Source: Euglena gracilis (Eukaryota; Euglenida; Euglenophyceae; Euglenales). From it: a DNA stretch of 64,000 nucleotides. The notes under the pieces were generated by a model. That model saw only the letters and a program-made list of their open reading frames with translations, was not told the origin of the DNA and searched no databases. The translations under genes were made by a program, and so were the position numbers. Location: NCBI GenBank assembly GCA_039621445.1, contig CP154956.1, positions 53,399,908 to 53,463,907 of the forward strand, written 5' to 3'. How positions within the stretch are numbered: position 1 is the stretch's first letter; each line of letters begins with the position of its first letter. Of this stretch, positions 1 through 12,900 are shown one piece after another.

Positions 1-3000
1 AAACCAGAAGGGGCAGTGAAGAACAGGCACTGGTCAGCGACTTTTTTAGGCTTCGGCTCGGTCAGCGGACGGTCACCGGCGGCGGGGGGCTCGATGAGGT
101 TCGCCTCCCGGACATACGGGAAGTCCAGCCGGTACCGCAGTGCGTTGAGGAAGAGGCCCCGGGCGTACAGCGCCTGCCGCAGGGCGTCCACCGCCTGCAG
201 CAGCTCCTGGGGCCCGCTGGCGCGGGAGCGCTGCTGGCGGACCAGCTCCAGGCGCTTCAGCTGCCCGTCGAGGTGGGCCGGGTGGCCCCAGGGAGGCCCG
301 GGCCGGAGAGGGGGGTTGGCCCGCCAACACCATCGGTCCTTTCCTGTTGGACCTGTGCGGAAGCCTCGGCAGCACGGTTTCACTGCCGGATGGCCAGGGA
401 GGGTCGGGAGACACGAGCGAGGGTTGGGTGGGGAACGGAATCTGATGGCCAGCCCGGGAATCTCTGGGCATTCCAGTGGAGGGATGGCAGGGTCGGGGGC
501 TGCGGCGGCGAGGGGAGTAGGGCTCGGGCCTGCAGGACGCCTTGTGGGTTCACCTTCATGCCACCCCCCAGGAGACAATGCCAGTTAGAACCTGCCCCCA
601 CCCCTTGGTTGCATCAAGGCTTCTTATCTGCCTCTGGCCAGTTTGGTGTGTGGTGAATGGCCAGTCCCCCCCCCCCCCACCCCCGCAGGCCCAGAAGGGG
701 CCCTGGCCGCCAGGGCCAGCAGGAGGGGGGTGGCGTCCGCCTTCCGCGTGCCGTGCTCCAGACGGGTCTCGAGGGCGGCGATCATCCCCTCGAGGCGGCG
801 CTGCGCCTCCAGCGAGGCCTGGACCAGCCCCGCGATTTTGCTGCGGCCCTCCACCACGACGGGCCGCCCGCCCCGAATGGGTCCGGGGGCGGGGGGGGGG
901 GTATCTGGTGGTGGGCCCCGGGATTGGCGCCCCGCCCGCCATCGGTCGCCTGCGGGGACACACGGGGGGGGGGGGGCGATGGGTATGAGAGGCAGGCCAC
1001 GCCACCCTGCTGCTAGTTCCCCGCTGAGCCACTCGGCAGTGGCCGCGCCTCGGGGAGGCCCGGGGCGCGGTGCACGTCTGCGATGAACTCGAGGTCCTGG
1101 CGGTTGTGCTCGAACGCCGCCGCCAGCGCCTCCGCTTCGGCGTTCAGGGCGTCCTCCTGCTTCTGCAGCTCCTGGGCCACCACGGACTGCAGCTCGGCGG
1201 CAAACCCCCCACACCCGGCACACACCGGACCGGGGGGGGGGGTCAAGCAGTGGCAGAAGAGGGCGACCCATTGGCCCCCGACTCCCCTTTCACCACCGCC
1301 GGGAGGTGCCGATGTCTCTGGACGATAGTACGCAGGCACAGGACGATGGGAGGACTGTGTCTGGGGGGGGGGCAGTGGTGGGGCTTGGCCTTGCAGGGTT
1401 CCCTTGCCCCCCGCCAACAGGGCTCGGACAGAGGTGGCTGCGGTGGGGGTGCAGGTGTGGGAGAGGCGAACTGCGGAGAAGCGGATGAAGACCTCTCCCA
1501 TGCCTTTGTCGCTTTACGACCGTGAGAAGAACCGGGCGTTGTTTGCACAGACGCTTTCAAACGTTTTCGTCAAAAATGGCACCCAGGAGAACATGAGGTC
1601 AGCGCCAAACATAAAGAAGGGCTGCTGCCCACCGGAGGGGGAGGGCGGCCCCCCCTGGCGGCGGACGGCCTCCAAGCCCTCCAGCTGGGACTGGTCCTCC
1701 CGGTCCCCCAGCAAGGCGGTCTTCTTCGCCAGGAGGCGCTCCCCCTCGATGTTGGGGGCGGGCCGGCCCGTCCCCGAGGGGGAGGGGGAAGGACAACGCA
1801 TGGCACAGAAAGCAGGAACCGGGTCCGGCCCGACCAAACGAGGCGGCGATGCCGGCGATCACCTTCAGCAGCCGCTGCGACTCCTGTTGGCAGTGCTGCC
1901 GCAGCGCGGCGCTGCTGTGCGTCGCCTCCCGCTGGTGCGCCTCCAGCTGCCCGATGGCCGGCGGCGGCGCAGGGTGGGTCGGGGGAGGCCCAAGCGCATC
2001 CAGCAAACCACCACCAGCCCCCGGCACTGCAATTGCGGAGGCATGAATGCGGCGGCATCTGTCGCCTGCGACCATGTAAACCCCACCCCCCCCCACTTAT
2101 AACCCCCCCACTTATAACCCCCCCCCTCGGGCCAACCAATCAAACTGGATCCTATAACCCCCCCCCCCCCCCGGGGAAAAAAAAATGGAAACCACCGGGG
2201 ACGGTTTTTTTCGGTCGCAAACCACCCAAAAACTTGTTTTTTTGGCAATTTTTTGAGACCGACCATCATCAAAAATGCCATTTTTGACCAAATTTGCCGA
2301 AAAGTGTCAATTTTGGGGGGTTTCGGGGTCGTTTTGGGGGGTCGGATTTTCGGGGGTTCGGATCCTATAAACCCTGGGGGGTTTATAAGTGGGGGGGGGG
2401 TTTACGCGTTGAAACAGTAGGAATGGAAATGCAGTCATGTGTTCGGCAGCCAGACGAGGGCAGCACCACGGCAACTGCCAACCACGAGGACTGCGACACC
2501 CAGCCAAACACTGACCCCTGTTCTACCACAAGACTGCAGGTGGTCACCTGCAACATGCTAGTGGGGAGAAACACGGCTGTTTTGTGTGAGTTTATGAGTT
2601 TTGCAACAGACAGCCGTTTGATATTCCCACCTTCGATTCTTTCAGTTATTCAGCAGTTGCTGGCAATCCAGGCACAAAACTGGATGCCCCGCACCGGGCA
2701 GCACACTGGGGAGGCGCAGGCGCTGGTCCACGAGGTCCTGCAGCTTCGCCTTCAACTCTGCTTGCAGCCGCCGGACCTCTCCCCGCACCGCCTCCACGCC
2801 GTTCGCCACCCGGGACTGCAGCCAATGCGACTGCTTCGCCAGGTCCTCCGCCAGATCCCCACACAAGACTGCCTCCCGCGCCAACTGGGGTGGTTCCAGG
2901 GTGGTCGGTTTCAAGGGCAGGTCAATGCACATTGGGTTAATGCACATAGGGGACCCAAGCAAGTTGGATTCCGCACCTTGCTCAGCTCCCCCCATGTGTA

Positions 3001-6000
3001 CAAACCCAGGTTAGGCGGCTCGTTGGCGCCAAGCACCTGTGCCTGCCCCATCGCTAGTACCCTGCAAAAGCCAATTTGTAACAGCGCTGAGCAGCAATAA
3101 TTCAGCTTTGCAGTAGAATCAAAAACCCAACCCTCAAACAACTTCATCTGGGTCCCCGTCCCCTCGGGCCACCTCGGGAACCGCGGATTATCTTGGGTGG
3201 TCGTTCAGGGGAGGTTGGGTGGCCGTTGGTTGGGTCGCTGCCGGCCGCGGCCGACCGCGACCCAACCAAAACCTTGCTTTGGTTGGGCCGCGGCATGCCG
3301 CGGCCCGACCACATTTTTTTTGGTTGGGCCGCAGCATGCCACGGCCCAACCACTTCCGATTTTGAAACTCAAAATTTTTTTTGATTGGGCCGCGGCAGGC
3401 CGCGGCCACCTAACCACAATAGATCCAGCGACCGAAGCAGAACTGCATCGCACAATAGCGGGATAAATTGGCCCCTACAGGGTACCAGCAACCCCAAAGA
3501 GCCGCACCTAGGGTTAATACACATGGGGGGACCCTCGCTCGGTGCCTTCGGCGCCTCGCTCGGGTCCCCCCATGTTTTTAACCCTAGTTGGGCGGCTCTT
3601 TGGGTTCCCTGAGTACCCTGTAGAGGCCAATATAACAACGTTGAGCGGGAAGGGTTCAACTACTTGCATGAGAATCTTAACCCTAACCATACTCCTTCAA
3701 ATAACGTCACAAAATCTTTTTTGCGATCTCATTTTGCAGTTTGGTTGGGGCCGCAGCACCTACCACCCACAAACCAACCTCCCGTGACATCCCACCCGAT
3801 TATCACCATGATCCCGGCCCAATTCCCAAATTTTTTTTTTTCAGTCGTGAATGACTGGATTTCTAGTTTCCGAATCACCTCCGTTTGACCCCCGACTTTC
3901 TGCCAGGTCCGAGTTATTCACCCGTGAAGGGGTCCAAATTGGGTAGGATTGGCCCGTGTGGCGGACGTTGGAGGTTGCGCCGATCATGGCCATGGCACCA
4001 ACCTTGTGCCGTGGTGGCGGGCTGCGCCGCCGCCTCCCGCATTTCCACCCACTGCAACCCCCCCGCCCCGACCCATCAGCTCACACCGACTGAGCTCCGA
4101 CTGTACACAACCTGGAAGGCGGACTTGGACCTCCAGCTCCCGGTGGCGGGCCAGCACCACATCGCTCTCGAAGTCCGGGGCCCGGCGCTGGTGCTGGGGG
4201 CAGGTCGGAGCCCCGTGCCAATCAATTTGCTGAAATGGCACAACAACTTCCAAGGGAGGCCATTGTGTGGGACGGCGCCGCGGACCCCGAAGTGACACCA
4301 AGGGACCCCAGAAGGGGTCCAGAGGGAGACGGCCTGACCGGCGGGCTCGCAGGTTCTTCCACTCCTTCAGCTCCTCCCCCTTGCGCTCCACGTACGCCCG
4401 GGAGCGGGCGAGGTATGTGTCGCGCAGGGCCTCCGTCCAATTCAGCATGTCCGGCCCGGCGCCCACCGCGAGGACTGCACCACCAGCCGACACTGACCTC
4501 CCTGTCCCACCACAAGACTGCAGGGGGGGGGTCCGCAACGTGCTATTGGGGAGGAACACGGCTGTTTTGTGCGAGTTTATGAGCTTTGCAACAGACGGCA
4601 GTTTGCCATTCCAACCTTTGGTGTTTTCAGTGATTCAGCAGCTGCTGGCAACCTCTGGAAAAAAGTGAAGTTGTGAACGTTATGGGGCAGATAATACACC
4701 ACACACCAACCGTGATAACATAGAATGGGAGAACTCCCCAGCTTCGGGATGTTCTCCTAACTTGGCGGAAACAAATTGGGGGGGGAGCTTGGTATGAAAC
4801 ATTGGATTTGCTCTGTTCTCGCCGGAAGCAGGAAAACAGGCTGGAATAGGTGGAGGGAAACAGGGGGGAGGTGGACGCCGCGTGAGCCGCAGGCGGTCGA
4901 GCACCTGTGCGATGCTGTCCGGCTGGACCACCATCCCGGCCGTGCATGCCGCTGCCACCGTAGGCTGGAACTCTGCCACCAGCGCCCGGAAGCGTTCCTC
5001 CGCCAGCCCCAGGACCCCCTCCCAATAATGCGGCCGTCGTAAAGGTGGTGGGGGAGACTCAGTGGGATTCAAACGTGGCTTGGGTGTTCCATAATGAGAT
5101 TTTCAAGTCTCCCTTTTGTTTTTATGAGACGTTTTTTTTTTGTGCTTTTGTTTCATTGAACAGCACTGTTTTGTTCGTTTAAAAAAAACAAAAAGGCCAA
5201 GTACGCCGGGGTACCAACTGCACTGCCAACACCCCCCCCCCCAAACTGGCACCAAAGGCGTTCTTTGCCCAAAAATGGCCATTTTTGGAGAGAGCCTGGC
5301 CGCCTCCTCCCGCCGCCGCTCCTCCTCCAGCAGCGCCTCCGCCTCCTCCTCCTCCCGCGGCCGCTTCCCCTTCTTCTCCGGCGGAGGCCGCTTCTCCCGC
5401 TCCGCCAGCGACTGCCCCAAAGCGTCCACCGATGGGGCAGGGGCCCCCGGCGCCAAAAGTGCCCCCGCGGCATCCCACCGGAACCGCAACCACAACCACA
5501 ACAGCCAGTGTGCTGCGTGCTACATGTCATGTGCCCACGATGCTCCGTGCTGCGTGTGTGGTGTGTTGGGTGTGCTCCACATTGCGCCGTGGGATGGAAC
5601 GCTGTGTGTGTGCAATCGATCTTGCCGTCTTATTGCATCTTGTGTGCCCTCCCGAACACGCAGGACACGCCAGGGGACCCCTGGCCTCGGCCACGGGGGT
5701 GGGGTCAGGCGGCAGCACCAGCAGGCACTCCTGGCCCCGCGTCGTGACGCGCGGGGCGGTGGCGGACTTCCGCTGGGCGAGGAACTGGTTGACCGCCGGG
5801 GACGGGGGCGGCGGCTTCGTCGGCTCCACGGAGCCGCCGCGGCCCTTCTTGCCTCGGGGATGGGGCGATCCAGAAAAAAACAGATGGCGTGCCCTTGTTA
5901 GTTACCTTTGGGAGGGGGTTGGGGGGACAGCGCAACGATTCGTCCAATTTCGCCCCGTCAGGGTTAACAACTTCGGCAGGAGTGCAATTGCACCTTCAAA

Positions 6001-6500
6001 GGCAAGACCTGAACAAAACAACACAACAGCATAATTCTTCTTGTTGTAACGACCTGCGACTTGTATGTCAAACTCAACAACATTCTGGCGCCATCAAAAT
6101 GATGAAACACCGCACAGCAGATAAGAGCAGACACAAAAATCTTGCCAACCAGAACCCCATACCCAATCATGCCCAGTCACTCCCAGTCATGTCCACACAA
6201 CCATCAGTCAACAATTGACAGAATTAGTGCAGAGTGTAAGGACAGAGCTAAAGATTGTGGGACATTTCCAGTCACGCCAAATCACGTGCAGTCACAGCCG
6301 GTCACGCACAGCCACATTTCACAGCAGCTTGGCCTCGAGAAACATAACCCAGAGAAGAAAACCATTCAAAACCTGTCCCGTGTCAACATCTGGGTGCACC
6401 GCCCCAGCCGAGACACGGGGGTCACAGTGCGAGCGCTTCGCAGGCGCTCCAGCTCCTGCTCCTCCTCAGCCAGGACAGAGGCAGAGACAGAGGGTGTGGT
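1..6500 (-). CDS. Coiled-coil-rich exons continuing to the left edge (same gene as 6.9-14.9 kb or a second one), partial
   Basis: Minus-strand exons by location in kb, N to C: 6.49-6.40, 5.85-5.67, 5.51-5.28, 5.03-4.87, 4.45-4.34, 4.20-4.12, 2.90-2.67, 1.98-1.85, 1.77-1.66, 1.21-1.02, 0.87-0.69, 0.29-0.10. Typical segments are EEEQELERLRSAR, PREEEEAEALLEEERRREEAA, LNWTEALRDTYLARSRAYVE, VEAVRGEVRRLQAELKAKLQ, VAQELQKQEDALNAEAEALA, VQASLEAQRRLEGMIAALET and LLQAVDALRQALYARGLFLN. The heptad-like Leu/Ala/Glu pattern supports coiled coil. The reading frame is still open at base 1, so the 3' end is outside the window. No start codon is convincing here, which favours continuation from the upstream exons. 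Family unknown. The introns carry G-tract elements and a duplicated segment. Confidence 0.55.
2075..2408. mobile_element. G-tract inverted-repeat element (family B)
   Basis: The left end TGTAAACCCC + C-run + ACTTATAACCCC and right end GGGTTTATAAGTGGGG + G-run + TTTAC are inverted copies. Inner inverted pairs GGATCCTATAA also occur at 2149 and 2359. Similar words (TTATAAGTGGGGG, TTCTTATAGGTGGG) appear at 11.24-11.53 and 29.95 kb, so this is a family. It lies between coiled-coil exons. Confidence 0.6.
2440..2670. repeat. Intronic duplication, copy 1 (partner 4437-4656)
   Basis: This segment and 4437-4656 align in the same orientation over about 200 bp. Both contain AACACGGCTGTTTTGTG, GAGTTTATGAG(T/C)TTTGCAACAG, TTCAG(T/C)... 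and ATTCAGCAG(T/C)TGCTGGCAA, with scattered differences. In both places it borders coiled-coil exons. Confidence 0.7.
3228..3410. repeat. Array of four GC-rich palindromes
   Basis: Near-perfect palindromes lie at 3228-3267, 3281-3310 (GGTTGGGCCGCGGCATGCCG and its complement), 3322-3351 and 3383-3410, separated by A/T tracts of 11-31 bases. Each could form a strong hairpin. The layout (palindrome, A/T tract, palindrome) matches the sub-terminal arrays of the hAT-like element at 56.5 kb, but the sequence is different. Confidence 0.65.
3796..3957. repeat. Dispersed repeat, inverted partner at 31545-31712
   Basis: About 160 bp matches the reverse complement of 31545-31712, including GACTGGATTTCTAGTTTCCG, AATCACC, GTTTGACCCCC, GAGTTATTCA and GGTAGGATTGGCCCG. 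By eye the match is roughly 85-90 percent. No coding frame is visible. Confidence 0.75.
4437..4656. repeat. Intronic duplication, copy 2 (partner 2440-2670)
   Basis: Direct copy of 2440-2670; see that entry. It sits in the intron between the exons at 5.03-4.87 and 4.45-4.34 kb and may supply the acceptor of the latter. Confidence 0.7.
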
Positions 6501-6940
6501 GTGGAGGGGGGGGGGTGGGGGGGACTGGCAACAAGAATGGCTCATCCAACATTTGAATCCAGACAAAAATAACGTAGTCCCCCAATCAAGAGCAGTTCTA
6601 TTCTGACTTACGCTCACGTGTGAAACGCCAAAACGTCTGGGGTGGGGGACACCCCCTGGGCGAGGGGCACGAGGTGCCACATCCGGAGGAGGTCCTGCCC
6701 ATAGATTCACTTGGCTTTCACCACGCACTTTTTTCAAAAACCCACCCACACACAACCCGGGGGGTTAATCCACCCACCCGACCACCCAAAACCCACCCAA
6801 AATTGGCCGAAACCCCTTGAAAAATATTCTCCGCCCAGACGGGACTGACACATGGCGCACATCCGGGGGGTGGGGGTCCAGCGGCTCCAACCCACCCACC
6901 CACTCTCGAACCCTCCCGGGGGGATGGGGTCACGCAGGTG

Positions 6941-9900
6941 TTAAGTTGATATATGGTCTTGCCAGCTCTGCTGCAGGGCGGAGGCCGTGTGGGACCGGTA
7001 TGGCTCCAGGAGTTGGTAGCGCTCCGTGAAGCTGTCGGCGTACCCGCGGCCGATGTCCTCCAGGATGAACAGGGCCTGCCGAGCCGGCGGTGAGCTGCCC
7101 CTTCCGGTGAACGACGCACTTGCCGGTTGGAATGGCATAAAAAGCAGCCGCACATCCCCCCGGGGGGGGGGGGGGGGGCTGGGGCATCTCAGCCAGTGCG
7201 TCACATTCAGCAGCGTCGCGGCTGATCCGAATGCGGGCCGCCAGTCGCGCCAGCTCGTCCTCTCTGGCACCCCCGGCTGTGGAGGGGGATGGTGAAGGGG
7301 AAGGGCCTACGACGGGATGGGGTGGGAGGGGTACAGTAATGGGAGGGTCCGTAGGAGGACGGTCTCGAACCTCCTCGAACGTCCTCGAACGACATTCGAG
7401 GAGGTTCGAGACCCTCCTCGAACGTCGTTCGAGGTCGTTCGAAAAGGTTCGAGACCCTCCTCGATGTCGTTCGAGGTCGTTCGAGGAGGGTCCTCTAACG
7501 TTTTTAAGCCCCCCCCCCTTGAAGGGGGGGGCTTAAAAACGTTCGAGGAGGTTCGAGCTCGAACGTTCGAGATCGAACCTCCTCCTACGGTAACCCCCCC
7601 GGCCTACGACCACATATGAATTGGATGGGGCAAAATACGACGGCCGGGGGTGGCCGCGGCCGGCGTTGGCCGCCTCGAAGCGCTGCGTGCGGCCGGCCAT
7701 CGCCGCCAGCAGGTCGCTCTCCAGTGCCGCCGGGCCCATGGCGGCGGCGGACAAGAGCCGGCCCGCGTCCAAGAACGTCCGCACCAGCGGCCGGGGGGAC
7801 CGCCGCCCTCTGCCTCACCACCCTCTGGGTTCCACGCCCACCATGAAAATCTGCAGCACAAAAACACGTGGCTGGCCGACAATCTCACTCACCGTGAATC
7901 AAGACCACAGAACAGAATTCTGATTTCATTTCATGAAAGGTTTATGAAACATGGTGGTTGGAGGGTCCTCTGTGCTACAGGAGCCGTCTTCCAACCCAAA
8001 ACCGCCACCGGGTGAAAGGACGGCGGCCGGCGGAGGCCCTGCCCCTCCAGCAGCAGCCCGCACACCTGCCGCAGCACCACGCCAAACTGCGCCTCGAGGG
8101 CCGCCACCCACGCCCGGCCCTCCTCCTCCAGGCCACGCAGCACCGGCCGCAGCTGGCCGCCGAAGAACTCCCGCGCCCGCCGCGCGCAGTGCTCCGGGTA
8201 CGTCGGTGGCTTCGGCGGCGCGGCCGGCTCCGGGGCGGACAGCGGCGCGGCGGGCGAGGCGGCCGCCTTCGCCTTCGTGGGCGACGGCAGGCATTGCCTC
8301 TTTGCCCAGAGATCCCCCCCCCCCAGCCCTGTGGTGGCTCCCCCGAGAAACACTCAAGCTATGCCCAAGCTATGCCTCTCTACCCGCCATTCAGGCTTCG
8401 ACAGAGGCAACACGACACCCTGACCTGCCCCCCCCCCCACCCTCCACCCTCCAGGAGGTGGCCTGGGAGTCTTCCCAGCTGGCATCTTCCGCTCCTCCAC
8501 GGGGGCCGGGGCAGCCAGTTCCGCTGCCGGCTTTGTCTTCTCCTTGTCGCTCAGCGCCGCGATCGCCATCCGCTTCTCAAAGTCGGGGGCGGGCAGGGCC
8601 GGAGTAACACCACCCAGCCTGGCTGGCGGATACCGCAGACCCCGTGCACCGAAACAAGGTTTTGTCCAGGGGCTGTCAGGGTTGACCTAGCTTGGCAAGC
8701 TGACCCACCGATGTGTGCCCTAAACAGAGCGTTTGCAGTCCCCAGACGCCGGGGCTGGACTTGGTGAGCCCTCCCCCAAATAATACCCCCCCCCAATTTT
8801 GGACCGACGACCTGGATGTAATGTACCCGCCCCCCCCCCCCCGGGCAATTGTCGCGCGACAAATCGGGCAGCACGGAGGGGGTGACAATTTCCCGGGGTG
8901 ACAATTTGGCCGGCACAGAGAGGGGTGACAATTGCCCGGGGGCGTCAATTGCCCGGGGGCGTCAATTGCCCGGGGGCGTCAATTGCCCACCCATGTAGGC
9001 CACGTTAAAACCAAATGACCAAGAACACCATTTGAAACACCAGTAAACACTCAAAAATGCAGCTATGGTTGTGATATTGTGCAGAGCATTTGGTATATGA
9101 CATTTCTCAGCACGTTGTAGCGAAACAGAGGATCAATCGAGTCATGTCGGTGAAAAGAAAATTCACAAACATCTTCTGTGGAGGGGGGTGACAAATTGGG
9201 CAGCACGGAGGGGGGTGACAATTTCCCGGGGTGACAAATTGGCCGGCACAGCCAGGGATGACAATTGCCCGGGGGCGTCAATTGCCCAGGGGGCATCAAT
9301 TGCCCGGGGGGGGGGGGCGGGTAGGTAAGAAATAACAACCTTTGACAAAAAATACAAAAAAATTGATTTTTCTGGATCATCTGGCCTCCAAAAATGCCAA
9401 ATTTTATGAGAAAGTTAAATAAATGACCAAAAAGCAGGGTTTTGGGTGCTACTTTGGGTCCTATGAGCTTTCGAAAATTTTCGAAAACTTTGGGGAGCTA
9501 TAACCCTCCTCAGGCCGGGACTTGGGACAAAAAAAATTATACCCTGGGGGGGTATTATTTAGGGAGGCTTTCCGCCCCTTTAGCACTCTATTGGCCACGT
9601 GGCCCGCCGCGGCGGGCCGGCCCGGGGCGTGCCGCAGCAGCGCCTCGACGTACTCGTCGTCCAGGTCCACCTCCATGATGTGCAGCATCTCCGCCTCCGC
9701 CGCCGCCAGCTCCTGCCGCGCCTCCTCCATCAGCTGCCCCTCGTGGGCCCGCGCCTTGGCGGTCGGCGGCAGCCCCCCCCCCCCTTCCCCCGCACCCGGG
9801 GGCGGTGTGCTGGCCATCGGGTGGTGTGCCATGCGTTGGGGGGGGGTTACTTATCTGCATAAAAGAACCCATGCCACCGATGAGCATTGATGGTTGGCAA

Positions 9901-12900
9901 TTCTGACAGTTGGGAATACCCAAACACCATCTGTCGGGTACAACTCAGGCAGCCGATGCCGCCCATGTTGGCTTGGGCAAAATGCAATTTGTGCAATTTG
10001 TGCAAATGAAAACTTTAAAGCTGGCGATGTATCTGACACCCAAAGCCCGAAAAAAAATATGGCGTGGTGTGTGGTGGGGGGTGCTCCCGTCCTGGAGCAG
10101 AGGGGGGTCCGGACCAACACCCCCTCTGCCGGGGGGAGGGGGGGTTGGACCAACCCAGGGGTCCCAGGACCCCAGGACTCCAGGGCAGGCCATTGCTTAA
10201 GGACCCCGGGGGGTCCAGTGGCTAGCCTCCTTGACCGGGGGGGCCTGCCCCCACCCACCACCTGCCCTTGTATCGAAGCCTGACCCCTCGCCCAGAGTGC
10301 CAGAGCACCCTGACTCTAAAACCCGTACCCCCCCCCAGGAAACTGTCACCCGACAGCTTGGCCGGTAGCGGGGACCCTGACGACGTCCCATACTGACAGG
10401 TCAGCCAGTACCAAGGACCGTGACAATTTCCCAGGCGGGACCCTGACAATTTCCCGCGTGGGGCATTTCAAGGGAAAATCAATGAAAAATGACTCTGACA
10501 GGTTGGGCAGCACTGGGGACCCTGACGACGTCCTATACTGACAGGTTGGCCGGGACCGTGACAATTTCCCAGGCGGAACCCTCCTGACAAGCCCTCGACC
10601 ATGACAGTTTCCCAGGGGAGGAGCATCTTCTTATGTATCGTCCATCTCCGGTTCCTGTGGACCGGAACCACGTTCACCCTCCTTCTGTCGAACCCTGGGG
10701 GGGGGGCTGGCCAGGCTGAGATGCAGATTGCGCAGGCGCTCTGGCACCTCCGCCACTCCGTCCGCCCACTCCTGAACCATCTGCGCCATCCCGCTGCTTC
10801 CGTGCCCCCACCCCCCCCAACTCTGCCTCCACACCAACGAGCAACACTGGCAGAGAGTCACGTGTACGGCTTACACTGCAAAATGGTTCATGCAGAATGA
10901 AACCGAGACGCATTAGCACATGGAGACCAAACAACAAAAGCGGTGCGGGATGCCCCACTGGACTGCAGCAGTTTCTCAGTCCAGGCGAAGCCGCCAGGAT
11001 GGTCCCCTCAGGCCGCTTCAGGTCGGCCAGCCATGCCCCTTCGAAGGCGCCCCCCGTGAGCTGCCCGGCGGACCGGCGCCAGTCGGTCAGCGTGGCGCTC
11101 AGCCGCTCCAGCCCGTCCAGCTGCTGCTGCACGAACAGCCGCACCGCCTGGCACTCGGCCGCAGGGGCCCGGGCCAGAACGACCCCGCAACCCAACCTGG
11201 GTCCGGCGACCCCTGAACCTCCCACCCCCACCTATGAGAAACCCGTTTCTCATGGGTGGGTTTCCAAAAAATGGCCCGAGGGGTTTCTTATTGGTGGGGG
11301 TTTTCTTATAGGTTGGTTTCAATGTCCGAAAATTTTTTGAGCTGACAAAAGTCCAAAAGTGGCCAAAAACAGTCAAATTTCCCTTTTGGCGCCTTCGGCG
11401 CCGAGTAAAATGGGGGCTTCTTATAGTTGGTTGGGTTCAAAGCTCCCCAGGGGTTTCTTATAAGTGGGGGTTTCTTATAGGTGGGCGTTGGTCCAAAATC
11501 CCCAAAGGGTTTCTTATAGGTGGGGGGGGTTTACCCCCACTCGCCTGGACCCAGGGCCCTCGCCGGTTTTCAGCCAAAAGCCAACCACCACCCCAAGCAG
11601 ACATCCGTGTGTGGTGGCCCACAAAAAAATTGCTTGGTGTCCACGGTGTACAACAAAGATCGCTTTGTCCACGGGTGTACCAGAAAATGCCCCTTGGTGT
11701 ATATGAGTGGCTTGCTCCAAAGACCCTCCCCCCTTGAGGCGGTTACCAATACCCACGCCTGCCACCCTCTTCCACCACGTCCATACAAAAAGCGCTCAAC
11801 AGGCGGAAGCTCCCTGCCGGCCTGGCCCTGGCCGTAGTCCAGCTCGGCCAACAGGCCCTGCCGGAACGGCGGGCGGCGGTACTGCGCCGTCTCAAAGCGC
11901 ACGCGGCAGCTGTCCATCACGTGCTCCGCCATCCGTTCCAGCGACTTCGTGTAGCACGCGGCGAACCGCCCTTCGTAGCCCTTCTGGCGGCCTGCAGGGG
12001 GGGGGGCAAGTGGGGCACTTAACGACCCTCTCAGGGGAGGGGGGAAATTTGGACTGGCTGGAAAAGAGCTACTGGCTGGCTATCTGGCTGAAATCCTGGG
12101 GGGCGACTAAAACGATGCCGTGGCACCAGAATTAATCAACTTTACAGACGTGAAGGGGGGGGGGTCACTTCCACTCTTCCAAAACCAGTCACGAACACTT
12201 TTTTTTTTGTTCAAACACTGCCTCTGGAGGGTCAGGCTGAGATCAAAGGGCCAACAGTGGGGTTCAGCGCCAGGCCATAAACCACACAGAAGACAGGTGC
12301 AAGGGGGGTCTTCCTGTGGCTAAATGATTTTATCCCAAGAAACCCTTTTCTATGCCCGAGCCCCAGAAGAAAATTTTGATTGAACGGGGGGCTGTGAACC
12401 CGCCCCACCTCTGGCCGGCGCAACTCTTGGCTCTTGGCGCGCAGGAAGAAGTCGAGGGTAGTGCTGCGGTTGTCGAGGAGGGCGAGGTTCATGTTGACGG
12501 ATGCGCGTTCCACGAGTTGCGCGTTGGCTTGCCGGTCGCGGTACGCGATCTCCGACGTTGGGGCTGCAGACCAACGTCGAGCCACAGTCCGGAGGTGCCA
12601 GAAGCCACCCTCCCTCCCCCAAACTTAGAAATTCTTGAACCCCTGGCCCCAGAGCCAAATCTGCACGCCACCTCCACTCAGACGGAAAAATGATCAAAGA
12701 AATGTGAGAACCAAATGTGCCCATTTCACAAGGAGCATCGTGTGTTAGATGATGTTAGGATTACGGCGTCTCCCAAGAAGGAACAGACACCAGTGGTGGA
12801 TTGTTGGTGACGACGGAGGGGGTGAGCAACACTCCCCCCCCGATGCCCGTCTGCTCGCCTGCAACAGCTGGCGGATCTCGTCCTCGAGGGCGGCCTTCCG

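Noticed and set aside
8930-9000. CRISPR-like direct repeats
   Set aside because: The units are contiguous with no unique spacers, and the genome is eukaryotic.
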